Positions 1 to 7,665 of a DNA stretch of 26,802 bases are shown here, in pieces; positions within the stretch are counted from its first letter, which is position 1; each line of letters starts with the position of its first letter. The stretch is from an uncultured Bacilli bacterium (GTDB taxonomy: Bacteria; Bacillota_I; Bacilli_A; RF39; UBA660): the NCBI GenBank assembly GCA_947587115.1, contig CANPXY010000010.1, positions 1 to 26,802 of the forward strand. Direction: 5' to 3'. Under the pieces are notes generated by a model that had not been told where the DNA came from, did not search any database, and worked only from the letters and a program-made list of their open reading frames with translations. A program made the translations under genes and the position numbers.

Positions 1-356
1 CCGATACTGGCTACATCAACGAACGTTATTTAAAGCAGATGAAAAATAAAGATATCTACATCATCGAGAGCAATCACGATGAGAAAATGTTGATGGAGGG
101 TCCATATCCTTATTATTTGAAACAGCGAGTATTGAGCGACAAAGGCCACTTATCAAATCACACCACGGCCACGTATTTAAAAAATATCATTGGCGATAAC
201 ACCAAATATATTGTTTTAGCGCATTTAAGTGAAGTTAACAATACAGAACAAATTGCGCAATCTACAATCGAAGAAGAAATTAAAGATCAAGGAAATCCAA
301 ATAAAAAACTCATCATTGCCCGCCAAAGAGAAGAAAGTCCTTATATCGAGGTGTAA
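1..356 (+). CDS. walJ: WalJ/YycJ metallo-beta-lactamase-fold hydrolase, C-terminal part
   Basis: This is the 3' part of a gene whose start lies outside the window; the open frame runs from base 3 to a TAA at 354-356. The visible residues match the C-terminal half of YycJ/WalJ, an MBL-fold (RNase Z/RNase J-like) protein encoded near the WalRK regulon genes. Visible landmarks are DTGYINERY, the ESNHD metal-site segment, YPYYLKQRVLSDKGHLSN and a final LAHLSEVNN block with its metal-ligand histidine. The family is linked to cell-wall and DNA-damage coordination, but its exact substrate is unsettled. The stop overlaps the ribosome binding site of rlmH, so the two are co-transcribed. Walj-near-rlmH is also the order in Bacillus subtilis. 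Confidence 0.88.
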   Translation, partial: DTGYINERYLKQMKNKDIYIIESNHDEKMLMEGPYPYYLKQRVLSDKGHLSNHTTATYLKNIIGDNTKYIVLAHLSEVNNTEQIAQSTIEEEIKDQGNPNKKLIIARQREESPYIEV

Positions 357-357
357 T

Positions 358-813
358 ATGATTCGAATTATCTGTGTAGGAAAATTAAAAGAAACGTATT
401 TAAAAGAAGCAGTACAGGAATACCAAAAACGTCTTAGCAAGTATACCAATATAGAACTTGTCGAGATTATGGATGAAGGACTCCTTGATCCAGCGGTAGC
501 CCTTGGGAAGGAAGAAGCAAAAATCATGAAGCAAATTCTTCCTAAGGATTATGTCATTGCTTTAGAAATTGAAGGGGATCAGCCAACTTCCGTCGAATTT
601 GCGAATAAAATTGATCAATTATTTCTAACCAACAGCAATCTCACTTTTGTAATTGGCGGTTCCTATGGACTAGGGGAAGGAATCAAAAACCGTTCAAATT
701 ATAAACTTTCTTTCTCAAAAATGACTTTTCCTCATCAATTATTTCGGGTCATCCTCTTGGAACAACTCTATCGCGCTTTTAAGATCAATAATCACGAAAG
801 TTATCATAAGTAA
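358..813 (+). CDS. rlmH: 23S rRNA pseudouridine-1915 N3-methyltransferase RlmH
   Basis: A SPOUT-class methyltransferase of 151 residues, close to the usual 155-160, that modifies pseudouridine 1915 in helix 69 of 23S rRNA using S-adenosylmethionine. Family landmarks are the start MIRIICVGKLKE, the FVIGGSYGLG cofactor-binding loop and the C-terminal FRVILLEQLYRAFKI...YHK trefoil-knot region. The ATG at 358 is chosen because GAGGTG at 349-354 precedes it; the frame is open further upstream, but that extension lies inside walJ and has no family similarity. The gene ends in a clear hairpin terminator. Confidence 0.95.
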   Translation: MIRIICVGKLKETYLKEAVQEYQKRLSKYTNIELVEIMDEGLLDPAVALGKEEAKIMKQILPKDYVIALEIEGDQPTSVEFANKIDQLFLTNSNLTFVIGGSYGLGEGIKNRSNYKLSFSKMTFPHQLFRVILLEQLYRAFKINNHESYHK

Positions 814-825
814 CTTTCTTTTTTT
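796..825 (+). terminator. Rho-independent terminator of walJ-rlmH
   Basis: An 8-bp perfect stem, GAAAGTTA (796-803) with TAACTTTC (811-818), has a 7-nt loop and is followed by a run of T. It overlaps the rlmH stop region. Its T-run merges into a TTGACA (824-829) that could be a -35 element for the next gene. Confidence 0.8.
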
Positions 826-871
826 GACAAATTAATTTCCCTTGACCACCTATGATAATAATGGTGATAAT

Positions 872-2179
872 ATGATCGAAATCGTCAATAAATTGCTTTG
901 GGGGATCGCTACGATCTTTCTTATAGGAAGCGGTCTTTATTTTACGTGGAAAACGCACTTTGTTCAATTTAAGTTTCGGGAGATGGTGCGAGGCTTCAAA
1001 GGAAAAAAGGAAGGGAGCATCTCGCCTTTTCAATCCTTGATGATGGCAACCGCCGCCCGGATTGGAGTGGGGTCTTTAGCGGGTGTTGCCCTCGCCATTC
1101 ATATGGGAGGAGTAGGAAGTATCTTTTGGTTGTGGATCTCTTCGATCATTACCGCACCCAATGGGTTTGTGGAAAGTTGTTTGGGAGTGATCTATCGAGA
1201 GAAAGATGGAAAATATTATAAAGGGGGACCTGCTTATTATATCGATAAAGGCTTAGGAAATAAACGCTTGGCGAGAACTTATGCCGTCCTGATCATCATT
1301 GCCTATATTTTTGGCTTTTTAACGATTCAATCGAATACGATTGCCAAAAGTCTGACGACGAAGATGGATATTCCTCCTTTGTTCATTGGAATTATCATTG
1401 CCATCATAACTGCCAGCATCATTGTTCGAGGAGTTAAAGGAATTGCCGATGCCACCGGAAAGCTCGTTCCCATCATGGGTGTCGGTTATCTTGCAGTAGG
1501 CCTAGTGATCATTTTCAAGAATTTCCCATTGGTAATATCGTTGTTGGGGACGATCGTCAAAGAGGCATTTAATTTTAAAAGTTTAGGGGTAGGAGTCATT
1601 ACTTCAGCTTTAATCGGTATCCAACGAGGAGTTTTTTCTAGCGAAGCAGGTCTTGGAAGTGGTGCCATTGCTTCTGCGACGAGTGACAGCAATAATCCTA
1701 TTGGCCAAGGACTTCTTCAAATTTTAGGAATTTATTTTACCAGTTTAGTGATCTGCACGACGACGGCGTTTATTATTCTAACTTCCAATTACCAAAACTT
1801 GATATTGGAAGATGTGAATGGGATCGAAATTACCCAATATGCACTTCAATATCATTTAGGAAATATTGGCGAGTGGATTCTGATGATCTCGATTGTGCTC
1901 TTTGCCTTTTCTACCGTGATTACGGGCTATTATTATGGAGAATCTAATTTTCAATATCTCTATCCCAAATACAAGCCGCGTCATTTACTTTATCTAAAAA
2001 TTCTAACGATCATTTTACTAATCATAGGGAGTGTTATCGCCTCACAATTTCTATGGCAATTAATCGACATCTTTGTTGCCCTCATGGCCATCATCAATAT
2101 CTATGCCATTATGAGTATGCGTAAGGACCTTCATTACGAATGGAATACTTATAAAATCAGCAAGCATCGAAAAACTTGA
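872..2179 (+). CDS. alsT: Sodium:alanine/glycine symporter, AGCS family (AlsT-like)
   Basis: A 435-residue polytopic inner-membrane protein of the alanine/glycine:cation symporter family, which imports small neutral amino acids with Na+. Signature regions are MATAARIGVGSLAGVA near residue 60, the KYYKGGPAYYI loop near 120, and the highly conserved GVFSSEAGLGSGAIASA segment near residue 260. The ATG at 872 is chosen because GGTGAT sits 6-7 nt upstream and the first helix begins directly after it; an in-frame TTG at 842 would add ten unrelated residues. Promoter placement is unclear: TTGACA (824-829) and TATGAT (851-856) are 21 bp apart, too far for a standard pair. Substrate preference cannot be read from sequence. 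Confidence 0.9.
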   Translation: MIEIVNKLLWGIATIFLIGSGLYFTWKTHFVQFKFREMVRGFKGKKEGSISPFQSLMMATAARIGVGSLAGVALAIHMGGVGSIFWLWISSIITAPNGFVESCLGVIYREKDGKYYKGGPAYYIDKGLGNKRLARTYAVLIIIAYIFGFLTIQSNTIAKSLTTKMDIPPLFIGIIIAIITASIIVRGVKGIADATGKLVPIMGVGYLAVGLVIIFKNFPLVISLLGTIVKEAFNFKSLGVGVITSALIGIQRGVFSSEAGLGSGAIASATSDSNNPIGQGLLQILGIYFTSLVICTTTAFIILTSNYQNLILEDVNGIEITQYALQYHLGNIGEWILMISIVLFAFSTVITGYYYGESNFQYLYPKYKPRHLLYLKILTIILLIIGSVIASQFLWQLIDIFVALMAIINIYAIMSMRKDLHYEWNTYKISKHRKT

Positions 2180-2204
2180 ATTCTCTAATGATTTTCTATA
2201 TAAT
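2176..2204 (+). promoter_or_regulatory. Sigma-A promoter for ung
   Basis: TTGAAT (2176-2181) and a perfect TATAAT (2199-2204) are separated by 17 bp. The -35 box overlaps the TGA stop of the upstream transporter gene, so ung has its own promoter although no terminator precedes it. Confidence 0.8.
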
Positions 2205-2236
2205 AAAGTCAAACGAGCCGGAAAGAAGGAATTTGC

Positions 2237-2899
2237 ATGATTGGGAATGAATGGGACAATCTATTAAAAGAAGAGTTTCAAAAAGACTATTTTAAAGAAC
2301 TGCTTTCTTTTGTCAAAGAAGAATATAAAACCAAGACCATCTTTCCTAAACAGACAGAAATTTTTAATGCCTTTCGTCATACGCCATACGATAAAGTGAA
2401 AGTCCTTCTTCTTGGGCAGGATCCATATCATGGAGAAGGGCAAGCCCAAGGCCTATCATTTTCAGTGCGACCAGGGATTCCAAAGCCTCCTTCATTACAG
2501 AATATTTTTAAAGAGTTAGAAGACGATTTGGGATATCCCTTCCCTGAAACAGGGAGTCTAGTTCCTTGGACAGAGCAGGGGGTCATGTTGCTCAATGCAG
2601 TTTTAACGGTAGAAAAAGACAAGCCGGCTTCCCACAAAGGCCATGGCTGGGAAACGTTTACGGATGCGGTAATTAAAATATTAAATGAAAAAAAAGACCC
2701 GGTAGTCTTTATCCTCTGGGGAAGTTATGCCCGAAGTAAAAAAGCACTGATTACCAATCCCAACCATTACGTAATCGAATCGCCACATCCTTCACCATTT
2801 TCAGCTGCCAGTGGCTTCTTTGGAAGTCATCCTTTTTCCAAAACCAATGAGTTTTTAAAGAAAAACCATCTTTCGCCGATTGATTGGCAAATAAAATAG
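2237..2899 (+). CDS. ung: Uracil-DNA glycosylase (family 1)
   Basis: This 220-residue cytoplasmic enzyme removes uracil from DNA as the first step of base excision repair. The catalytic motif GQDPYHGEGQAQGLSFS lies near residues 60-76, with the Asp/Tyr pair of the water-activating loop. The C-terminal HPSPFSAASGFFGSHPFS DNA-intercalation loop is also intact. Length and motifs are standard. The ribosome binding site is AAGGAA. It converges on the lemA-like gene across a shared terminator. In B. subtilis ung is also near gerQ, as here. Confidence 0.97.
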   Translation: MIGNEWDNLLKEEFQKDYFKELLSFVKEEYKTKTIFPKQTEIFNAFRHTPYDKVKVLLLGQDPYHGEGQAQGLSFSVRPGIPKPPSLQNIFKELEDDLGYPFPETGSLVPWTEQGVMLLNAVLTVEKDKPASHKGHGWETFTDAVIKILNEKKDPVVFILWGSYARSKKALITNPNHYVIESPHPSPFSAASGFFGSHPFSKTNEFLKKNHLSPIDWQIK

Positions 2900-2926
2900 A
2901 ATGCGTTAACATCCTATTTTTTTAAT
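2893..2926. terminator. Bidirectional terminator between ung and the lemA-like gene
   Basis: AAAATAG (2893-2899) and CTATTTT (2914-2920) pair, extended inward by ATG/CAT around a CGTTAA loop; one internal position is A-C on the plus strand but G-U on the minus strand. T-tracts on both sides suit termination of both converging transcripts. Both stop codons lie within the structure. Confidence 0.7.
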
Positions 2927-3447
2927 ATTTCAAACATTTCTTCTTTTTCGTCAGAATAAAATTCTTTCACTTGATAATGTAAGCAAAGTCCCATAATATT
3001 GGATGGGAAACAACGAATTAGTTTGTTCAAGAGGATCACGTTGTCATTATAATAACGAATCGCTGCATCTAAATCAGTATTAATGTCCGTAAGTTCTTCC
3101 AGTAAATTCTTGACATTTTCTAACTCCTCTAGATCCCCATGACGATCCAAGATTTCATTGAGTTCTTTAATTTTTCGCTCCAGTGCATCTCTCATCTGAA
3201 AGTGGGTGAGTTTTTTACTTTTAAATTTTTGAATATCTAAAAATGGGGGATCATCTTCTTTTAATTTTCCTTCAAACAAATTTGCAATCCGTTCAAGATG
3301 ATCTAATTTTTTTTCTAAGAGAATATCGATGTTATTCTCTGCTTCATCGATCTTAATAATCGCCAACTGAAATTTGTTATAGATCGTAATAACGAAAATT
3401 CCAAGTGCCGCTAAAACTACGACTACTCCAATGATCCAATAGATCAT
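2914..3447 (-). CDS. LemA-family membrane-anchored helical protein
   Basis: A 177-residue protein with one N-terminal transmembrane helix (about residues 2-24) and a long helical, charged remainder. The C-terminal block AIRYYNDNVILLNKLIRCFP followed by SNIMG is the LemA signature (R-x-YN...YN..i..fPsn). The YNKF just after the membrane helix is the usual LemA start of the soluble domain. Function of the family is not established; it is predicted to face outward with a four-helix bundle. It is more divergent than typical LemA proteins and has many charged insertions around residues 55-110. The start is supported by AGAGGTGATG just upstream. Confidence 0.75.
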   Translation of the reverse strand: MIYWIIGVVVVLAALGIFVITIYNKFQLAIIKIDEAENNIDILLEKKLDHLERIANLFEGKLKEDDPPFLDIQKFKSKKLTHFQMRDALERKIKELNEILDRHGDLEELENVKNLLEELTDINTDLDAAIRYYNDNVILLNKLIRCFPSNIMGLCLHYQVKEFYSDEKEEMFEILKK

Positions 3448-3523
3448 ATCATCACCTCTTTATGATACTTAAATTATATCAAAAACAAATCTCTCTGGCA
3501 ATTATTAGAGCAAAATAAAACAA

Positions 3524-3547
3524 CAAAAAAAGAATCTTGAAGATTCT
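3524..3547 (-). terminator. Terminator of gerQ
   Basis: On the minus strand AGAATCT and AGATTCT form a 7-bp stem with a 3-nt loop (3531-3547), followed by seven T. The gerQ stop codon is inside the stem. Confidence 0.8.
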
Positions 3548-3884
3548 AATTATGTAAAATTGGTTCATCGAATTCAACATAATTGATATAGACGAGCCAT
3601 AGGAGCCACCATTTGCCTGTTTTGGGGTCGCTCAAGAGCGCATAGTCGCGTCCGGCATCTTCGATAATGCCAGTAAAAGTTTTATCCCGCCATTCTACAG
3701 AGTCAGAATAAGACATGTAGAAAGTCGCTAATTTCCCTTGATTTAGTTTCAGTAAGTTTTCAGCATAAGGGGGCTGGGTGCTAGGGGCACCAATCCCAGA
3801 CATATTTTGATTCGGTGGTTGTGTTCCTCCGCCACCGGGATGTACTACTGGGGGAATATAGTTCGCAAACATTTGATTATTCAT
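3546..3884 (-). CDS. gerQ: Spore coat protein GerQ
   Basis: A 112-residue protein matching the coat protein GerQ (YwdL), which in B. subtilis is needed for CwlJ-dependent, Ca-DPA-triggered germination. The conserved core starts near residue 41: AENLLKLNQGKLATFYMSY, then FTGIIEDAGRDYALLSDP, a WLLWLVYINYV strand and FDEPI. The first 40 residues are Pro/Gly/Gln-rich low complexity, as usual. No lysine occurs before residue 46, which is odd because the B. subtilis protein is cross-linked through N-terminal lysines. AAAGGAAG precedes the ATG. A mother-cell sigma-E-like promoter lies just upstream. It is transcribed alone. Confidence 0.88.
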   Translation of the reverse strand: MNNQMFANYIPPVVHPGGGGTQPPNQNMSGIGAPSTQPPYAENLLKLNQGKLATFYMSYSDSVEWRDKTFTGIIEDAGRDYALLSDPKTGKWWLLWLVYINYVEFDEPILHN

Positions 3885-3908
3885 ACATACTTCCTTTCAT
3901 TACAGTAA

Positions 3909-3936
3909 AGTGTATGTAATCGATAAAAAAATATTT
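3909..3936 (-). promoter_or_regulatory. Candidate sigma-E-type promoter for gerQ
   Basis: Read on the minus strand, AAATATT (3930-3936) and CATACACT (3909-3916) are separated by 13 bp. This fits the mother-cell sigma-E consensus (xxATATT, 13-15 bp, CATACAnT). The predicted transcript starts about 18 nt before the gerQ ATG and keeps the ribosome binding site. Confidence 0.6.
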
Positions 3937-3954
3937 CTATCAAAACCCAAAAAG

Positions 3955-3963
3955 TGCTATACT
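3955..3963 (+). promoter_or_regulatory. Extended -10 promoter of pduL
   Basis: TGC followed by TATACT (3958-3963) forms an extended -10; the -35 position (TTCTAT) is poor. The transcript from here to the ribosome binding site (3958-3990) is nearly identical to the corresponding segment before the BspA-like gene at 11056-11087. Confidence 0.6.
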
Positions 3964-3999
3964 AAAATAAATAAGAATCAAGAAAAGAGGCCGAATAAT

Positions 4000-4557
4000 A
4001 TGGAAATTCCAGTAGGTGTATCAAATCGACATGTGCATTTAAATGAAGAAGACTATAGAATCTTGTTTGGAGCGCGTCCTTTGGAAGTAAAAAAGTCTCT
4101 TCGCCAACCAGGACAGTTTGCTTCCAATCTAGTTGTCGATATTAAGACCGACAAAGCCCTCATCGAGCATGTTCGCTTGGTGGGACCCCTTCGAAAGTAT
4201 AGCCAAGTAGAACTTTCCAGGACCGATGCCGTTCATTTAGGAATTGATCCCCCCATTAGAGATTCAGGAGATTTATTTCAGGCCGCAGAAGTAGAGATCA
4301 TTGGCCCTGAAGGTTCCATCAAAAAAGAATGTGCCATTATTGCGAATCGACACATTCATATGACACAAGAGGATCAACTTCGCCTTAGACTTGCAGATCA
4401 GGAAGAAGTTCAAGTTCAGTTTGATGGCCCTAAAGGAGCCATCCTTGATCATGTCAAAATCAAAGTAGATCCCTCTTTCTGTTTAGAGTTACATCTTGAT
4501 ACGGATGATGCCAACGCCATACTTATAAAAACGGGCGACAACGTTCAATTATTGTGA
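4000..4557 (+). CDS. pduL: PduL-type phosphate acyltransferase
   Basis: A 185-residue phosphotransacylase that interconverts acyl-CoA and acyl-phosphate. It contains the duplicated beta-barrel layout with the two zinc-binding His motifs, SNRHVHL near residue 8 and ANRHIHM near residue 115, both intact. The ATG at 4000 has AGAGG upstream and places the conserved IPVGVSNRHVHL at the extreme N-terminus; there is no microcompartment-targeting extension. No other microcompartment, propanediol or ethanolamine gene is near. It therefore probably works as a general phosphotransacetylase in fermentative acetate metabolism, replacing the unrelated Pta (inference). The end overlaps the converging PBP gene by 9 bp. 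Confidence 0.92.
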   Translation: MEIPVGVSNRHVHLNEEDYRILFGARPLEVKKSLRQPGQFASNLVVDIKTDKALIEHVRLVGPLRKYSQVELSRTDAVHLGIDPPIRDSGDLFQAAEVEIIGPEGSIKKECAIIANRHIHMTQEDQLRLRLADQEEVQVQFDGPKGAILDHVKIKVDPSFCLELHLDTDDANAILIKTGDNVQLL

Positions 4558-6507
4558 TCCAGAAGCGATCTCATCAAATACCGGATCCGCTAAAGAAGGT
4601 TCTGTACCTTTTACAAAGTACATGATCTTCTTTTTTTCTGTCTCATTGGTGGCAGGTTTCCCAGAGATTGGATCCACTAAAACCCCAACGACATTATTTG
4701 GCATTTCATACCATGCATCTGGCTGATCTTTGAGATAGTCTTCCATGGAGTCGAGCCAAATATTCGAACTATATTTATATTCAGAGGGAACAAGCTCTTG
4801 ATTGTCGTCGTAGCCGATCCAAACCGCAGTAACGATATCTTTGTTGTAGCCGATTGCCCAGTGGTCCGTCGCAGTAGTTCCTGTTTTAAGTGCATAGGTA
4901 TGAGTCATTTTTGGAGCGAGATTGATGGCCGTAGGATAATTATAATCAATATAATTCGAGTCATAAGTCACGGTCAGTAAATTGTTCATGATAAAAGTTA
5001 AATTTTTGTTGAGAATACTTTCTTTGACGTTCTTGTGTTGGTAGAGAACATTGCCATAAATGTCTTCTACTTTTGTAATGAGAAAGGGATCCACTTTAAA
5101 ACCTTCATTCGCAAAAGCAGAGTAGCCGCTAGCCATTTCGATAATATTGATTTCCCCAGTACCAAGCGGTAGCGATGGGACAGGTTCCAACTCCGCCGTA
5201 ATGCCCACTCGTTTGGCCATGTTTACCAATGTTTCTTCTCCTAAAAACATATGCGTTTTAACTGCATAGATATTTTCTGAATAAGCGACTGCCGTGGCCA
5301 TCGAAATGGGCTTGTTGCCATATTTTTGATTGTAGTTTTGTGGAGAATAAGTCTGATCGTTGGAAAAAGTAAAAGTGGTCTCTTCGCTAGTAAAAGTCGT
5401 ACTGGTAGTAAATCCATTTTCAAGCGCCGCATAATAGAGGAATGGCTTCATAGTGGAGCCTACTTGCCTCTTCGCCTGCACTGCTCGATTGTACTGAGAA
5501 GTACTGTAATCTCTTCCTCCCAACAATGCGACGATGGCTCCTGTCTCTGGTTTCATCATGACTGCCGCTGCTTCGATTTTAGAATCTTCTGGAAGATTTT
5601 CTTTCACGTTGTTTTCAAGCTCCGTCTGGGCATTAATGTCGAGGTTGGTATAGATTTTAAGACCTCCCGTATCTAAAAAAGAAGAAGGAATTGATTTGAT
5701 GGATTGCAATTCTCGAATGACGGCATCTTGATAATACATGACGGTCGAAAGATTGATGAGATCTTTTTTTCCAACATACACCAACTCTTCTTTCAGTGCT
5801 TCATTTTTCTGTTCTTCCGTGATCATTTTATTTTTGACCATCAGTTCCAAAATTTTTTGTTGCCGTGAAGTAGCAATTTCAGGATTGACCAAAGGCGAAT
5901 AATTACTTGGAGATTTAGGAATTCCCGTCAACATTGCTGCCTCTGCCAAAGTGAGTTCAGAAGCACTCTTATCGAAATAAAACTTTGCTGCATTTTCAAT
6001 TCCTAACATTCCATGGCCATAGTTGATCGTATTAAGATATCCTTCTAGAATTTCATCTTTACTATAGTGTACTTCCAACTCTAAAGTTAGCCACATTTCA
6101 TCCCATTTTCTCTTCCAAGTTTTTTCAAAATCCAAAAACAAATTTTTGGCATATTGTTGAGAGATCGTCGAAGCTCCTTGCTTTGTTTTTCCGGAAGTGA
6201 TATTGACATAAGTCGCTTTCAAGATTCGAAGATAGTCAAAGCCCTTATGTTTATAAAAGTTTTTATCCTCTGCAGCCAAGGTCGCATCGATTAAATAATC
6301 AGAGATATTGTCTAAAGCGATCCACTCCCTAGATCCAGTTCCTTGAAAAAACAAATTTCCCTGTTGATCATAAAGAGCAAGACTGTTGGCACTTCGAATT
6401 TCTAATTTAGGTGTAATTTTCGCATAGGTATAGACAGCAATGTTTCCTACGATAAAAATAGCGATGAGCAAGAGGATGCCCAAAAGACCTTTTTTCAGTA
6501 TTTTCAT
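4549..6507 (-). CDS. Class A penicillin-binding protein (transglycosylase-transpeptidase)
   Basis: A 652-residue bifunctional peptidoglycan synthase. An N-terminal membrane anchor (about residues 7-29) is followed by a GT51 glycosyltransferase domain with AAEDKNFYKHKGFDY (catalytic Glu80), GASTISQQYAKNLFL and the EGYLNTINYGHGMLGIENAA motif. The transpeptidase domain carries the STMK active-site box (Ser351, Lys354), a YSEN motif near residue 410 and KTGTT near 540, so both activities look intact. The short C-terminal tail lacks PASTA or FN3 domains. It is of the PBP1A/PBP2d type; which Bacillus paralogue it corresponds to (ponA, pbpF, pbpG) cannot be decided. AAAGG is the likely ribosome binding site. 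It stands alone as a transcript. Confidence 0.93.
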   Translation of the reverse strand: MKILKKGLLGILLLIAIFIVGNIAVYTYAKITPKLEIRSANSLALYDQQGNLFFQGTGSREWIALDNISDYLIDATLAAEDKNFYKHKGFDYLRILKATYVNITSGKTKQGASTISQQYAKNLFLDFEKTWKRKWDEMWLTLELEVHYSKDEILEGYLNTINYGHGMLGIENAAKFYFDKSASELTLAEAAMLTGIPKSPSNYSPLVNPEIATSRQQKILELMVKNKMITEEQKNEALKEELVYVGKKDLINLSTVMYYQDAVIRELQSIKSIPSSFLDTGGLKIYTNLDINAQTELENNVKENLPEDSKIEAAAVMMKPETGAIVALLGGRDYSTSQYNRAVQAKRQVGSTMKPFLYYAALENGFTTSTTFTSEETTFTFSNDQTYSPQNYNQKYGNKPISMATAVAYSENIYAVKTHMFLGEETLVNMAKRVGITAELEPVPSLPLGTGEINIIEMASGYSAFANEGFKVDPFLITKVEDIYGNVLYQHKNVKESILNKNLTFIMNNLLTVTYDSNYIDYNYPTAINLAPKMTHTYALKTGTTATDHWAIGYNKDIVTAVWIGYDDNQELVPSEYKYSSNIWLDSMEDYLKDQPDAWYEMPNNVVGVLVDPISGKPATNETEKKKIMYFVKGTEPSLADPVFDEIASGSQ

Positions 6508-6577
6508 AGCGTTCCGACCTTTCTTCTGTTAGTATGAAAAAAAAAGAAGAAAATATGTATCTATTTAAAATAAGTTA

Positions 6578-6586
6578 TGCTATAAT
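6578..6586 (+). promoter_or_regulatory. Extended -10 promoter of the DUF1934 gene
   Basis: TGC plus a perfect TATAAT (6581-6586), with no recognisable -35. The predicted start is about 25 nt before the ATG. Confidence 0.65.
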
Positions 6587-6616
6587 GCAAAGTATAAATT
6601 TGAAAAGAGGAATGGT

Positions 6617-6988
6617 ATGAAAAATGTTAAAGTAGAAGGTCGGATTAAAAATGATGATGGCACTTTGCAAATTACAGGAAAAGGAACGTATCAGGAAGAT
6701 TCAAAATTCTTATCTTTCCAAGATGCAACTACCAAATATGAGATCGATCTATCAAATCAAAGCTTAAAAAAGATCGAAGAGACTTCAGAACTGCTCTTGT
6801 ATTTTGAAAAAGAATGCACCAAAGAAGGCACATATACTTTAAAAGAACTTGCCAAGACCGTCACCATTCCCATCTACACTGTAGAGTGGAAATCAAGCGA
6901 AAATACGTTAGAATTGATCTATGTCATTCCCCAAAATAAAGATTCTATCACCACTTTTCAATGTACTTTCCAGTGGAAAGAAATCTAA
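6617..6988 (+). CDS. DUF1934 (YwiB-like) beta-barrel protein
   Basis: A 123-residue cytoplasmic protein with alternating beta-strand pattern, no signal peptide and no membrane segment. Length, strand pattern and position directly upstream of rpoE match the DUF1934/YwiB family, whose members adopt a lipocalin-like barrel and whose role is unknown. In B. subtilis ywiB sits beside argS and rpoE; argS is absent here. AGAGG precedes the ATG. No catalytic motif is visible. Confidence 0.6.
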   Translation: MKNVKVEGRIKNDDGTLQITGKGTYQEDSKFLSFQDATTKYEIDLSNQSLKKIEETSELLLYFEKECTKEGTYTLKELAKTVTIPIYTVEWKSSENTLELIYVIPQNKDSITTFQCTFQWKEI

Positions 6989-7167
6989 GATGTATAAGAT
7001 CCATTTTTACGAAAAAACTAAACTTATCAAATATGTAAGAAAAAGATCGAAAAACAGTTGCATTTCTATAGAAATAATGATATAAGTTTAATTGATTATT
7101 TTTTAAGGAAAACTTTTTTCCGATCATGTGCATATAATGATATGATTTCAAATGTAGGAGGATAAAA

Positions 7168-7608
7168 ATGAGTATTAAAAAAATGACCAAAGAAGACTTA
7201 GAAGCATTATCTTATAAAGATATTACTTATTTGCTATTAGAAGAGGATCAACCGATGAATACGGCAGACATTTTCCACAAGATTACAGATCTATTAGGAT
7301 TGTCAGAGGCTGTATATAATAATAAAATAGGAGACTTCTATACATCTCTTACCACCGACAAGCGGTTTTTGATGTTGGAAGATGGAACTTGGGACTTGCG
7401 AAGTCGCCATACCTCTGATAAAGTTATCAAAGCGACCGATGATGAAGATGAGGAAATTGAAGAAGTCAAAGAGGACGAGGAAGACAAAGAAGAAATCGAA
7501 GAAGATAACTATGATTCTGGGGATGAAGAAGACGACTTTGATGAGAATGACGATGAACTTAAAGATTTAGTAGTAATCGACGAAGATGAACTAGAATTAG
7601 AACAATAA
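7168..7608 (+). CDS. rpoE: RNA polymerase delta subunit
   Basis: A 146-residue delta subunit, which binds RNA polymerase in Gram-positive bacteria and speeds recycling and promoter selectivity. The N-terminal HARE-HTH domain (about residues 1-88) includes ALSYKDITYLLLEE, MNTADIFHKI and FYTSLTTDKRFL. It is followed by a nearly uninterrupted Asp/Glu tail (about residues 92-146), the hallmark of delta. A very strong AGGAGG ribosome binding site lies upstream, and TATAAT (7133-7138) is a likely -10 although no -35 is clear. The stop codon is embedded in a perfect terminator hairpin. Confidence 0.95.
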   Translation: MSIKKMTKEDLEALSYKDITYLLLEEDQPMNTADIFHKITDLLGLSEAVYNNKIGDFYTSLTTDKRFLMLEDGTWDLRSRHTSDKVIKATDDEDEEIEEVKEDEEDKEEIEEDNYDSGDEEDDFDENDDELKDLVVIDEDELELEQ

Positions 7609-7619
7609 TTCTAGTTTTT
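7591..7619 (+). terminator. Terminator of rpoE
   Basis: CTAGAATTA (7591-7599) and TAATTCTAG (7606-7614) form a perfect 9-bp stem with a 6-nt loop and then five T. The rpoE TAA is the first base triplet of the right arm. Confidence 0.9.
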
Positions 7620-7634
7620 AAAAGCCTAAAAATA

Positions 7635-7643
7635 TGATATAAT
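7635..7643 (+). promoter_or_regulatory. Extended -10 promoter of prfA-prmC
   Basis: TGA plus perfect TATAAT (7638-7643). The -35 position falls in the T-tract of the rpoE terminator (TTTTTA, 17 bp upstream), so the extended -10 probably carries the promoter. Confidence 0.65.
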
Positions 7644-7665
7644 ACGAAAAGAAAGGGTGAGCGGG

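Noticed and set aside
824..856. TTGACA/TATGAT promoter for the alsT-like gene
   Set aside because: The spacing is 21 bp and the alternative TTGACC/GATAAT pair would start inside the coding region, so no promoter is listed.
4000..4557. pduL as sign of a bacterial microcompartment
   Set aside because: No shell protein, diol dehydratase or targeting peptide is present; stand-alone PduL is common in fermenters.
5326..5676. Plus-strand open frame inside the PBP gene
   Set aside because: Low-complexity shadow of a well-supported coding sequence on the other strand.
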